Part shown: positions 8,561-17,849 of the stretch, piece by piece
Layout: every line of letters begins with the position of its first letter
How positions within the stretch are numbered: position 1 is the first letter of the stretch
From: Pelagomonas calceolata
Lineage: Eukaryota; Sar; Pelagophyceae; Pelagomonadales; Pelagomonadaceae
Length of the DNA stretch: 64,000 nucleotides
Assembly (NCBI GenBank): GCA_918797485.1
Contig: CAKKNE010000001.1
Span: 4,030,001 to 4,094,000 of the forward strand
Reading direction: 5' to 3'
The notes under the pieces: model-generated
What the model was told of the DNA's origin: nothing
Seen by the model: the letters and a program-made list of their open reading frames with translations, nothing else
Database searches by the model: none
Position numbers and translations under genes: made by a program

Positions 8561-9409
8561 CTACGGGCCGCAGTCCGCGCGCGCCGCGAGCTCCGTGTCC
8601 TCGACGTCGTTCCAGTCGTACTTGCGGAAGTAGTCCCAGGTGCGCATCTTTTCGGCTCTCATAGTGTTCACGTCGCCGCGCGACATTTTGGTTTCCCGGA
8701 AGTACTGTTTCGACTGGATCGCGTAGTGGTTGAGGTGGAGGGGCGCGGCTTTGAGAAGTTCCTCGGAGATGAGCGTGCGGTGTGGCCCCTCGCGCCCGGC
8801 GACGACGTGCGAGTGAATGACGAACCGCTCCAGCGCCGCGACGCGCGCCAGGCTCTTGCCTGGAATAATCATAGGCTTGTGGTAGGCGCGGCGCCACGTG
8901 AAGCCGCAGACCGTGCCGTTGCGGGGCTGCGCGTCGCGGCCCGACGAACCGAACATCTTCCAGGGCACGGCGACGTCATTCGCTGCGCCCGGGTCGAGGA
9001 CGTCGCGGACGGTTTGCGCGAGCGTCGGCGGCCACCGCCTTCCGGGATCCCGCGCGTAGAGGTACTCGTCCAGGTCGATGACCACCACCCAGTCGCGTGG
9101 GAACTCGCGCTTCAGGAGCGGCAGCGCGTACTTGTTGTAGAGCGCCACCTGGCCGTGCGCGGCGCCGTCCGTCGTCACGCGGACGCGGTCGCCGAACGGC
9201 GCGACCACGCGTTGCCAGTCGTCCGTGCTGCCGTTGTCCACCAGGATCGCGGCCACGGCGCCCTGCGCGTTGAGGTAGTAGTCGAGCCACGGCCCCAGGT
9301 TCGGCGCCTCGTTCTTGAAGATGCCCACGATCACGAGGCCCGGGGGCCGGTCGAGCACGATGCCTTGGGCGGCGCACAAGACGAGGGTCGTTATGAAGGG
9401 AAAGGCCAT
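8561..9409 (-). CDS. GT2/GT92-like glycosyltransferase, secretory
   Basis: 282 residues. The N-terminal hydrophobic segment MAFPFITTLVLCAAQGIVL acts as signal or anchor. The GT-A fold shows GIFKNEAPNLGPWLDYYL, the nucleotide-binding VDNGSTDDW and a metal-binding DLDEYLY (DxD-like). A C-terminal NHYAIQSKQYFRETKMSRGD is characteristic of DUF23/GT92 and Glyco_tranf_2_4 proteins. Sugar donor and acceptor are unknown. Start placed at the ATG at 9409. An upstream in-frame GTG would add five residues. Confidence 0.82.
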   Translation of the reverse strand: MAFPFITTLVLCAAQGIVLDRPPGLVIVGIFKNEAPNLGPWLDYYLNAQGAVAAILVDNGSTDDWQRVVAPFGDRVRVTTDGAAHGQVALYNKYALPLLKREFPRDWVVVIDLDEYLYARDPGRRWPPTLAQTVRDVLDPGAANDVAVPWKMFGSSGRDAQPRNGTVCGFTWRRAYHKPMIIPGKSLARVAALERFVIHSHVVAGREGPHRTLISEELLKAAPLHLNHYAIQSKQYFRETKMSRGDVNTMRAEKMRTWDYFRKYDWNDVEDTELAARADCGP

Positions 9410-10010
9410 CCTGTGTTGGCCCACTGTTGGGACCGGGCGGACGTCTCTATGCGGGGAAGGTGTAGCTGACGTTGGCGCGAAGCCTGCGAGCGGAGCACGC
9501 TTTAAGGGCGGGGGGTGAGTGAGTGGCGGACCACTGGCGGTCGCCGGTCGGGAGTGGTCACTCGGTGGTGTAACACTGGTGTTGCGGTGCCGCGCGACCC
9601 GGCCCGGTTCAGATAGATATTTTTAGGGCCAGAGAGGACTCACCGGCGGGCGTTATCCTCTTTTGTCACTCGCGACGCCCCGTGTCTGCCACGATAGTAG
9701 CTAGTTACGTTTGTCTGCCACGATTAAGCCATGAAAACCCCCCCTCCAAGCTCTTACCCTAGCCCCCAAGATTCCCCCAATAAAACGCGCCAGGAATCGC
9801 GCGCCAGAAAACCCACCCCCCGGCTAGCCAAGCGCCATGATTCAACGCGCGGAGGACGGAGGTGTGGCAGCGGTGGATGTCACCCTCCACGCCACCGAGA
9901 AGACGGACGGCGACAACCGCGTCGACGGTGTGGGCACTAAAGGTGGTTCGAATTTAAGGGGCCCCGCGGGAAGGGACCGGGCGCGGCGGCGGATGGGAGA
10001 CACGGGTCCG
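9410..10010. other. Intergenic region
   Basis: About 600 bp without a convincing gene. It contains short internal repeats (TGTCTGCCACGAT twice near 9684 and 9712) and GTGG/CACC-rich stretches around 9520-9590 able to pair locally. A pyrimidine-rich segment follows near 9735-9780. Confidence 0.4.
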
Positions 10011-12289
10011 CTAGTGCAGCTGCGCGACGTCGTGCTCGCGCTCGTGGACGGACTTGAGGAGGTGCGTGAACTCCTGCAGCGAGATGCTCCCGTCCCGGTC
10101 GTGGTCCAGCTCCTCCACGAGGATGGTCATCTCCTCCTCCGTCATGCTGATGCCGAAGCGCCGCAGGCCCTCCGTGAACTCGCTGTGGGCCACGCTCCCG
10201 CTCCCGTCGTTGTCGAAGAGGGCGAACACCTTCTTCGCCGTGTGCTCGATGGACTGGTCGTTCTCCGACGTCTCCGCCTGCGTCGCCATGAAGCTGAGGA
10301 ACTCGCTCCGGCTCACCTGGCCGTCGCCGTCGTGGTCCATGCCGGTCAGCATCGCCGCCGCCTGCGCGCCCGACGACTCCATGCCCAGCGACGCCAGCAG
10401 CTCGCTGAGCTCGTCCGCGTCGAGGTGGCCCGTGCCGTCCGCGTCGTACAGGTCGAAGGTCTGGGCCAGCTGCCGCTGGTCCTCCTCATTCACTCCCGTG
10501 GCCGAGGCGCGCGGCGACAGCGCCTGCTCGGGGCCGCCCGGCGTGGCCGGCGCGGTCACGATCTGCGCCCGGAGGCCGTAGAGTGTCTTCAGGAGCTTCA
10601 CGGCGCGCGAGGCCTTCGTCTCCCGGAGGACCTGGCCGACCAGTTTCCGGTTGCGAAACGTGCCCACCGAGCCGCAGTGGATGGCCAGCGGCACGGCCTC
10701 GCGCGCGACGAGCGCGATGCCGACCGTCGGCGCGAGCGCGAAGAGGACGTAGCCGCCCGTCGCCGGCACCGACGAGTGCTTGCACACGCGCGGCGCGAAG
10801 GTCATCACGACCAGCGACACGTAGACCGCCTGGAGCAGCAGCAGGAGCCGGCAGGCGAAGACGTGCGACTCGTGGCCCTTCTCCTCGAAGAGGAAGAGCC
10901 GGTGCTGCTTGTTCGGCGCGTGCCCGCAGAAGAGCCGCCGCACGTGGTGCCGCTCCGCCTCCTCGATCCGCGCGTCGACGGCGCAGGCCCAGCCCGGGAG
11001 GTCCTGGCCGACGATCGGCGTGAACTCGCCCCTCGTGTCCGCGCCTCCAATGTAATCGCGCGCCGCCGGGTCCATCGTGCCCCGGGCGATCCGGCGCACG
11101 TGGTTCAGGAACGCGAGCGCCAGCGCGAAGATCGCGTACTCGAAGGCGACCCAGCCCGCGGCCAGGAGGAAGGGCCCGTCGTTGACGGCCACGACGCCGC
11201 ACCACGCGACGGCCAGCGCCTCGAGGACGACCCAGGTCGGCCAGTCCACGTCGACCATCTCGACGAGGTCCTCGGACAGCGAGAGCATGAGGTAGCGCGC
11301 GTAGTCGAACGTGGCCGGGAGCCTGTTCCTGGAGTCGGCGTGCGGCGGGAGGAGGCTCCGGTCCCGCAGGAACTCCTGGCGCATGCCCCAGTACGCGATG
11401 ACCTCCTTCTTCGACAGGCGGCCGAGGATCGGCGTGTTTGGTGAAGGCGGCGGCGGCGCGCCCGCGAGCCACGGGTAGGGCACGTTACTGTCCGCGACGG
11501 CCGCGCACCACTTGTCCAGGGCGCGCCACCTTCTCTTCAAGTTGTTGCCCACGCGCACCATGCCCATGACGAGCAATACAAAGACGATCATCACCAAAAA
11601 CAGCGTGTAGTGCGCCGTCTCCACGAGCTCCTCGAGCTCCTCCTCCTCGACCTCCTCGCCGTACAGCACGTGGGCCAGCAGGCCCCAGAGCCCGCACTTG
11701 CCCGCCACCGTCGTCACGATCGACAGGAAGCCGAGCACCGTGACCTCGGCGAACGTCTGCCTCACCACGGGCTTCATGGTCGGCACGCTCGAGTGGATCA
11801 TGTGCTCCTGGGTCCGTTCGAAGAAGATCGTGAGCGCGACGAGGAACGACAGGATGCCGAGCAGCGTCGCGGCCATGGTCACCTGTGTGGAAATCAACCA
11901 GTGCGTCGGGTGCACCCGATAATTCTTCACTAAGTCATTTCTCGGCGATGACGCGGCAGTGCTGGCCCCGTCGAGCGGTGAGGAACCAGCACCGCCACGC
12001 CATCGAGCAGGCATCACGTCGATGGCGTGGAGGTCGACGCTACGATGCAGCACGCAATTTTGATTTCCACACAGATGGTCACCTTGCCCATCTCCGGCGC
12101 CTCCTCGTGGAAATTTTCCATGGCCTCGGCTCGTCCGGGCAGCCCGCGCCGCCCGCTGCGACGCGTTTGCCTCCAAGCGGCGCGCTCGATCTCGATGACA
12201 GCGATTTCAGTGGCGGGTTTTGCGGCCGCATAGCTTTCGTCCCTCATGTCTCGCTTGGAGACGCTCCCAGGCGCCCCCGGCGCTCGCAT
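10011..12289 (-). CDS. MLO-like multipass membrane protein with four C-terminal EF-hands
   Basis: Two exons (12083-12289 and 10011-11882) are joined across an introner, restoring MGK-VTMAATLLGILSF. About seven hydrophobic segments follow. The order matches MLO proteins: a helix ending in FFERTQE, an LGFLSIVTT helix, an HYTLFLVMIVFVLLVMG helix, an ALDKW stretch, and a LSLSEDLVEMV motif before WPTWVVLE. The C-terminus has four canonical EF-hand loops (DADGTGHLDADE, DHDGDGQVSRSE, DNDGSGSVAHSE, DHDRDGSISLQE), where plant MLO has only a calmodulin-binding site. A calcium-gated membrane function is inferred. The start is uncertain: ATG at 12289 or the later ATG at 12121. Confidence 0.72.
11883..12074 (-). 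mobile_element. Introner 1 (192 bp)
   Basis: The ends are CTGTGTGGAAATCAA and TTGATTTCCACACAG, flanked by perfect 8 bp duplications (plus strand ATGGTCAC at 11875-11882 and 12075-12082). On the gene strand the intron is the duplicated GTGACCAT plus the element. The donor is GT, the acceptor is the AG of the terminal repeat, and the phase is 0. Confidence 0.95.
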
Positions 12290-12597
12290 GCCACTGTCCG
12301 ATGCAAGCTCGCATTTCTAGAGGGACTCTACTCTGCCTCTGCCAAACCTGCCCAGAAATCGGCCTCTCCGCGCGTCTCGAAGCTGCCCTTCGCTCGCCGG
12401 GTCTCGGAGCAGTCGATTTCGAGCAGTCCTGCGGCTCGTGGCAAGGGAGCCATCACTGTCTGCGGCTGAGCCTCCGCTGGGGGCAGCATAAGCTGTGAGC
12501 TGAGCCTCTGAGCCTCCGCTGGGCAGCATTGCTGGGCTGAGCCTCTGAGCCTCCGCTGGGCAGCATTGCTGCCGCGCGGCGCTGTCGCGGCCAGACC
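12290..12597. other. Divergent promoter region with tandem repeats
   Basis: 308 bp between the MLO-like gene and the 12598 gene. The right half is a short tandem array (separate entry). No GCTAG palindrome. Confidence 0.5.
12464..12572. repeat. Tandem repeat, ~37 bp unit, about 2.9 copies
   Basis: Two near-identical 37 bp units (12499-12535 and 12536-12572) begin GCTGAGCCTCTGAGCCTCC and end GCAGCATTGCTG. A shorter diverged unit starts at 12464. The array ends 25 bp before the start codon of the next gene. Confidence 0.85.
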
Positions 12598-13188
12598 ATG
12601 GTGATGATCGCCGTGAAGGTGCCAGCCGGGGCCGTACCCGGGGATAAGGTCGACGCCGTCTACGACGGCCGCCGGGTGTCGTTCGTCGTGCCCCCATCGG
12701 TCCGGCCTGGCCAGTCAGTGCACGTGCCCGTGCCGGCGTCGGACAACAGGAAGGGCTCGCCCGAGCTACAGGCGCGGTTGCAGAAGCTCAGGGCCACGTC
12801 GTCGCGCAAGCTCAAGACGCCGTCGCCCACTACGCCCTCGTCTTCGCCTCTTCTGCTCTTCACGAAGAAGACGCCGCCGGCGAAGCCGGCGCGCCCGTCG
12901 AACGCCGAGCCCGTGGCGTACGCTAGCGTCCCCGGCGAAGCTCCAGACGACATTACCGCGAGCGCGGACCCCCCGCCGCGCCCTCCGCCGCGCCGCGACG
13001 AAAACGGGGCCCGAGCATTCGCCAAGGCGCCGCGCCAATCGCCGCCCGCCGCGGTCGCGGCCGCCATGCCCTACGCCGACGTCGAAGGTGAAAGCGCCGA
13101 CTTCTGCGGCTGGCTCGAGCCCATCCGGAGCATCACGTACGAGGCGTCCGACGACGAGCGGCCGTTCGCGTGCGGGTGCGTCGCGTAG
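12598..13188 (+). CDS. Hypothetical protein with N-terminal VPAGA/PGD module
   Basis: 196 residues. The first ~50 contain the pattern VKVPAGAVPGDKVDAVYDGR then VPPSVRPGQSVHVPVP, a small beta-rich module seen in many stramenopile proteins of unknown role. The middle is low complexity (Ser/Pro/Lys). The C-terminus YEASDDERPFACGCVA ends in a CxC motif that could be lipidated or bind metal. No membrane segment or signal peptide. The function is not recognised. Confidence 0.65.
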   Translation: MVMIAVKVPAGAVPGDKVDAVYDGRRVSFVVPPSVRPGQSVHVPVPASDNRKGSPELQARLQKLRATSSRKLKTPSPTTPSSSPLLLFTKKTPPAKPARPSNAEPVAYASVPGEAPDDITASADPPPRPPPRRDENGARAFAKAPRQSPPAAVAAAMPYADVEGESADFCGWLEPIRSITYEASDDERPFACGCVA

Positions 13189-13291
13189 CTCTGCCTCGGT
13201 CCCCTACTCATCACTGGCGGCGCGCGTGTATAAGCCATCTTGCAATTATCGCCCTTGGCCGGATTAAATTTAATTGTCACACAACAACCAG

Positions 13292-14288
13292 TTAGTTACA
13301 CGGGCGGTAATGCTCGCACGGCACGGCCACCGCCTGGACGACTGGCATCTCCAGCCCGTCCGCCGATTGCGCGACGCCGACCGGCATGGACGACACAGCC
13401 GTCACCTCGGCGAGGGGCGGCAGGGGTCGGACGCGCATGCGCTCCAGTTGCTTCGCCCGCCGCCGCGCCTTCATGATCGAGTGCGCGAACGTGAGGAGCG
13501 TGCCGCCGCAGATGGTGACCAGCACCGTGATCCAGAAGATGTCTATCGGCCGGCAAAAATCAGTGTTGTCGAGCTCCTTCCGGTGTGCGAGGTAATGCGC
13601 GGAGGGCACGCCGCCCAGTTCCGTGTGCTCGCAGACGCACCCCGTCGCGCAATGGACGCCGCGGTAGCTGCGCGACAAGACACAAGACGTGTCGACCCAG
13701 CGCTTGCTGCCCCGGAAGTTGATGTAGGCGCACTGGCTCATCTTGCACATACCTGTGTTGACGCAGAGCCTCCGATGGCGTGCCGCGATGGTTCCGACTC
13801 AGATGCGCACCCACGTCCGCCGGGTAGCCGCGGCGCCAGGCCGTGAACGAGTGATCGGGGCGCGCCGCGCTCGTCCAGCGCCAGCCCGAATCCGGCGACT
13901 TGTAGGTGCGCTGGTAGGCGCCGATGAGCAAATCGATGTCCTCGCCGACGAAGTGCCGCAGGAGCCGCTGCTGCGCCTGGTCCTCGACGCTTACTAAGGT
14001 ACCGCCGAGGCTGTTGCAGCCCTTCTCGCAGTCGCGGAAGTGCTTCCCCGGCGTGCCGGCGGCGTTGCACATCGACCACATCGTTTTATTACCGATCGTC
14101 GTAGCGCCGCTCGGCGGTACGAGGATGTGCCACCTCCCGACGCGCGCGTCTATCACGCGGTTGCGACCCTCCGGCCACCACTCCGGCCAGGTCGCGTTCG
14201 TCGCGTTCGTCGTTGGTGTCGTCGCGTTCGTTGCCGTCGCGCGGAGCGGTGCCGCGAGCACGACTGCTGTCAGCAGCAGACGCATCAT
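13292..14288 (-). CDS. C-type lectin-domain type I membrane protein
   Basis: Two exons (13811-14288 and 13292-13752) are joined in phase 1 to give 312 residues. The signal peptide is MMRLLLTAVVLAAPLRATAT, followed by N-glycosylation-rich NATTPTTNATNATW. The lectin-like domain carries HFRDCEKGCNSLGGTLVSV, LIGAYQRT, SGWRWTSAARPDHSFTAW, and after the intron CAYINFRGSKRWVDTSC, the typical final Cys-containing strand. One membrane helix (WITVLVTICGGTLLTFAHSI) and a basic cytoplasmic tail follow. A surface-recognition role is inferred. Carbohydrate-binding residues are not clearly conserved. Confidence 0.75.
13753..13810 (-). mobile_element. Possible strongly eroded introner (58 bp intron)
   Basis: On the gene strand the intron starts GTGCGCATCTGAGTCGG, contains GCACGCCATCGGAGGC and ends AACACAG. 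These pieces resemble, in order, the terminus, hairpin core and 3' end of the introners. No target duplication survives. Removal restores the lectin frame. The element origin is inference; the intron itself is well supported. Confidence 0.4.
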
Positions 14289-14757
14289 GGCACTGGAGTC
14301 TGAGGGGCAGCCTGCACACGCCAGCCGTGCGAGCAGTGCGAGGCAGCCCCGCGGCGGTACGTAGGCGATGCTTGACCGAGGCCTGCGCCTTGAGGCCGCC
14401 ACCGCGCGCCGCTTCCGATGCACTGGTTCCAGCCACCACCACAATGTCATGCACATTTGGCCCAGCCGTTTGGCCTCCCATTGCCAGAGTGCACGGGTCC
14501 GGCTTAAAGTTATTTTCACTGCTCTTTGCACTGGCTGGATGTCTCCTTGACTCGTGCAGCTAGCGGCTGTAAGACACTAGGGATGCCAAGCCTGGAGCCT
14601 GGCTCAGATCATCAAGCCTCTGACAGCTCGCAGAGCGCAGATCGAGGACGCCAAAGGCTTGATTCATAGCGGACCATCTCGAGTCGCACAGCTTAACACT
14701 GCGCAGCGGCAGGGCAGACTCGAGCCCCTCATTTGCAGCAACACGGCCAGCGCAGCG
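14289..14757. other. Divergent promoter region
   Basis: 469 bp between the lectin and the plastid membrane protein. It contains a GCTAG palindrome near the middle; nothing else was recognised. Confidence 0.5.
14559..14581 (-). promoter_or_regulatory. GCTAG imperfect palindrome
   Basis: Minus strand: CCTAGTGTCTTACAG then CCGCTAGC. It lies 271 bp from the start of the minus-strand lectin gene and 177 bp from the plus-strand start at 14758. Confidence 0.55.
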
Positions 14758-15366
14758 ATGGCGCGGCGCGCCCTCCTTGGCCTCCTCGCGGCGGCAGCCG
14801 CCGCCTTCACGGCGCCCCGACGACGGCCAGTCCTCGCGCCCCGGCGCGGCAAGGGCTTCGGCGCCGACGCCGAGAAGCCGAAGAAAAAATCGCGGTCGGC
14901 CGCGCCGACGATCACCGTGGACGAAATCGTGGACGACGACGACGCCCCCGCGCCGGCGTCCGAGGGCGAGATCTTCGCGAAGTACGGCATCGACTCGTCG
15001 GGCCGCGCGCCGACGACGGCGGCGGTGCCCGAGCCCGAGCCGCCGTTCACGCCGCTCAAGGACGTGCCGGACGACGTCCAGGTCGCGGCCGAGAAGATCC
15101 TGCTGGGCGGCGGGCTCCTGTGCCTGGCGGTCTTCGTCTTCATCGGCGGCGCGATCACGGTCGACGCGTTCAGCGTCGCGTCGGGCAGCCCGCTCGAGCC
15201 GGGCATGAAGGCGTTCATCGTGGACGTGCTCGAGCCCAAGTTCACGCCCACGCTGGTCGCGGGCTTCGCGTGCTCGATCTCGCTCGGCGGGCTCAAGGCG
15301 CTGCAGCTCACGTCCGACGACGCGCAGTACAGCGAGGGCGTCCAGTACTCCGAGGAGGACGACTAG
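14758..15366 (+). CDS. Plastid-targeted two-helix membrane protein, unknown
   Basis: 202 residues from the ATG at 14758. The leader MARRALLGLLAAAAAAFTAP followed by Arg-rich sequence is a bipartite plastid signal with an AFTAP cleavage motif. After an acidic linker come FTPLKDVPDDVQVAAEKILL and a hydrophobic helix (LLCLAVFVFIGGAITV), a short loop, and a second helix around FTPTLVAGFACSISLGGL. This resembles small thylakoid or envelope proteins conserved in chlorophyll-c algae, but I do not recognise a named family. Confidence 0.7.
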   Translation: MARRALLGLLAAAAAAFTAPRRRPVLAPRRGKGFGADAEKPKKKSRSAAPTITVDEIVDDDDAPAPASEGEIFAKYGIDSSGRAPTTAAVPEPEPPFTPLKDVPDDVQVAAEKILLGGGLLCLAVFVFIGGAITVDAFSVASGSPLEPGMKAFIVDVLEPKFTPTLVAGFACSISLGGLKALQLTSDDAQYSEGVQYSEEDD

Positions 15367-15493
15367 GCGCGTAAGAGATCGCGCCGCCGTCCGCCGTCCA
15401 CCTCGTTCGAACCCCGCACCTTAGAAAGGCAGCTTTCCAGCTGCGCTCGGGGGCTGCCTTCATCAAACAGCAGAAGCCAGCGGCGCAGCCAAG

Positions 15494-16279
15494 ATGCCCT
15501 TCTCCCTTTTGGCGCACCAGAGCACGATCCTGCCGCTCGCGACGGCGGGTCTGCTGGGCGCGGGCATGGCGCGCCTCAGCTACATCCTGATGGACGTGCT
15601 GGACGACGACAGCAGCGAGGCGCGCACGGACCAGCGGATCCGGCTGCTCGACCGCGTCATGCGCCTCAAGGCGAAGCCGGGCGTCGTGGTCGTCGAGGCG
15701 AGCGACGCGGACGTCGACGGCGGGCTGTACCGGCCCGAGGACTGGCGCAGCGAGCAGATCCAGGACTACGCGGCGCGGACGTGCCAGACGGCGTGCCTCA
15801 CGGCCGACTGCCAGACGTGCGTGGGCGCCGAGCCGGACGAGGGCCGGGTGGCCTTCGTGACGGAGCGGCGCTTCAAGCCGGCGCGGCCCGTGCGGGCGGT
15901 CTCCGCGGCGCCGCTGACGAAGGACGCCGACACGTTGAGGCGGCGGGCGGCGCGGCCCGACGCCGTCGACGCCGTCGACGCGGCGGGCCTGTGCTACATC
16001 TGCTGCGACCGGCCCATGGACTCGGTCCTGCTACCGTGCGGCCACAGCGGCGCGTGCTACGCGTGCGCCGTCGAGAACGTCGCGCGCACGGAGCTGTGCC
16101 CCTGCTGCCGCGGCGCCGTCGACCAGATCGTGGTCTACGACCCGGCGTCGCGGAAGGACGAGGACGGGAACGCCGTGTTCCGCGTCGTGGGCCCGGGCCC
16201 CGTCGAGCGGTCGAAGAGCCGGCTCGACGCGCTCTACGAATATATGGGATGGACGGCGGCGGCGCCCGTCGCGACGTAG
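15494..16279 (+). CDS. RING-HC finger protein (probable E3 ubiquitin ligase)
   Basis: 261 residues. A short hydrophobic N-terminal segment (ILPLATAGLLGAGMARLSYI) may anchor it. The central part has clustered Cys (CQTACLTADCQTC). The C-terminal RING-HC finger reads CYICCDRPMDSVLLPCGH, CYACA, CPCCRGAV, matching C3HC4 spacing for two zinc ions. The arrangement of membrane anchor plus C-terminal RING recalls MUL1/cIAP-like ligases. The substrate is unknown. It is convergent with the ankyrin protein at 16347, 67 bp between stops. Confidence 0.8.
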   Translation: MPFSLLAHQSTILPLATAGLLGAGMARLSYILMDVLDDDSSEARTDQRIRLLDRVMRLKAKPGVVVVEASDADVDGGLYRPEDWRSEQIQDYAARTCQTACLTADCQTCVGAEPDEGRVAFVTERRFKPARPVRAVSAAPLTKDADTLRRRAARPDAVDAVDAAGLCYICCDRPMDSVLLPCGHSGACYACAVENVARTELCPCCRGAVDQIVVYDPASRKDEDGNAVFRVVGPGPVERSKSRLDALYEYMGWTAAAPVAT

Positions 16280-16346
16280 GCCCCGGGACTAAACACACCA
16301 CATGTTAGGAGTAGCCGCACCGGTCTTGGCACGGGCGAGCGGGCGC

Positions 16347-17480
16347 CTACTTGGACCGCCTCGCGGCGCACGACGCCGAGCGCGAGGCGCGGTAGCCCCG
16401 GACCGCGTGCTCGCCCAGCAGGTAGTCGTCGATGTTGTCCTCGTCGAGGTGCGCCTTCGAGTACGTCGAGATCAGGTCCGTGACGACGGCGTCGCCGCGC
16501 GCGACCGCGTAGTCGAGCGCGGTGACGCCCTGGAGGTTCTTGGCACCAACAATATCGCGGACCGCCGCGCGCGCGAGCAGCTCCCGGGCGAGCACGGCGT
16601 TGCCCGTCTGCGCCGCGTACATCAGGACCGTGTTCTTCGTGAGCGGGTCGGGCCGGACCAGGTTGGCGTCCGTGAGGTTGGCGAACATGGCGTCGAGGTC
16701 GTCCCGGTTGATCTCGGGCTGGATGACGTCGCGCCACTCGACGAAGTACGGCGCCGCGAGGGGCCGCATGAGCGCGGCCCTATCTAATTTGATCGACGCG
16801 TTCTCGTGGCGCTCGAGGGGGATGGAGTTGTGCCGCTTCAGGCCCTTGAGCTTCTCCCGGAAGTAGGCCGGCACGGGCACGCGCGACTGCTTCTTCTTGA
16901 GGCGCCGCTTGGCGACGACGTCCGCGATGAGCTGGTCGCACTCCGACCGCGACACGCGGCCCATCTCGTTCGTGCCGTGGTCCCGCACGACGCGCCGCGT
17001 GAACGCGAGGGACTCGCCGGGCAGCGCCTCGACCAGCCGCGCGTGGACCTCCTCGACGGTGAGCCCGTACTTCCCGCTCAGCGCCCGCTGGCCCGCGTGG
17101 TCCTCGAAGTGCTTCTTCTGCTTCGTCCGCGACGAGCCCAGCGACAGCAGGCCCATGGTCGCCTGCCGGAAGAGGCCGGGCCGCGGCGTCGGCGCCTTCG
17201 GCGGCGACGGCGGCCGCGCGATCGACGCGACCTTCTTAGGTAGTTCCTCGAAGGACACGGCGCGTTCCGGGGCCGCGCGCGCCACGTCCTTCTTGGACAC
17301 CTGGCGCTTCGCCTTCCGGGGGCTCGGCCGCTTCTTCTTCGGCTTCGTCTTCTTCGTCGGCTCGGCCGCGGGCGCGACCGCGACCTCCTCGACCGAGCCC
17401 TCCGCTTGCTCGTCGTCGTCGTCGGGCGCGCAGCCGAAGTAGGCCGCGAGGTCCGCCGCGCAGTGCCATTCGCCTAGCAT
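16347..17480 (-). CDS. Ankyrin-repeat protein with Lys-rich N-terminus (paralogue A)
   Basis: 377 residues. The N-terminal half is acidic then strongly basic (KKTKPKKKRPSPRKAKR) and contains an EF-hand-like helical block (RRVVRDHGTNEMGRVSRSE). The C-terminal third has two to three ankyrin-type repeats (KNTVLMYAAQTGNAVLARE, GVTALDYAVARGDAVVTDL) and ends GYRASRSASCAARRSK. It is a tandem paralogue of the gene at 17850-19026, with the same order of blocks and the same C-terminal signature. It has no intron, while the paralogue has an introner. Function unknown. Confidence 0.75.
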   Translation of the reverse strand: MLGEWHCAADLAAYFGCAPDDDDEQAEGSVEEVAVAPAAEPTKKTKPKKKRPSPRKAKRQVSKKDVARAAPERAVSFEELPKKVASIARPPSPPKAPTPRPGLFRQATMGLLSLGSSRTKQKKHFEDHAGQRALSGKYGLTVEEVHARLVEALPGESLAFTRRVVRDHGTNEMGRVSRSECDQLIADVVAKRRLKKKQSRVPVPAYFREKLKGLKRHNSIPLERHENASIKLDRAALMRPLAAPYFVEWRDVIQPEINRDDLDAMFANLTDANLVRPDPLTKNTVLMYAAQTGNAVLARELLARAAVRDIVGAKNLQGVTALDYAVARGDAVVTDLISTYSKAHLDEDNIDDYLLGEHAVRGYRASRSASCAARRSK

Positions 17481-17849
17481 GGTGCTGGCCGTGGTGGGAG
17501 TGACCCAGGCTGAATTATGTTGTCCCTCCGCTTGGGGCCCGGTCCACTAGCACCAAGGACCTAAATTTCGATGCGTGGGGCTCCGCGCGGGCCTCGGGCT
17601 GGCGGCTACGCCCGGATCCTTCGGTCGGAGATCAGCTCGGGCGCTCGTCGCAGCGAACCCCGCACGCGCACGAGATGGCCGCAGAAACTTCCGTGGGACC
17701 GGAAGTAAGTGGACCTACAAGTATTTTCGTCGCGCGCTGGTTTGAGCGGGCCAGGCTTTGACCGCCGCGGCGTCGTCTCGGGCCCGGGCCCGCGCCCGCC
17801 ACCAGCGACGAGTTGTGACCGTCTCGTACACAAGAACACTTACGCGCTA
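17481..17849. other. Spacer between tandem paralogues
   Basis: 369 bp, promoter side of paralogue A and tail side of paralogue B. No gene or conserved motif recognised. Confidence 0.4.

Noticed and set aside
9837-11444. 535-codon plus-strand frame over the MLO-like gene
   Set aside because: Antisense shadow of the EF-hand and membrane coding region.
11883-12074. Open frames running through introners, giving a shared ~50-residue peptide with LCGNQNF or CVEINQCVGCT in several proteins
   Set aside because: These are translations of the element itself. They disappear on splicing, and the flanking protein families align exactly at the duplicated targets, so this is not a conserved protein domain.
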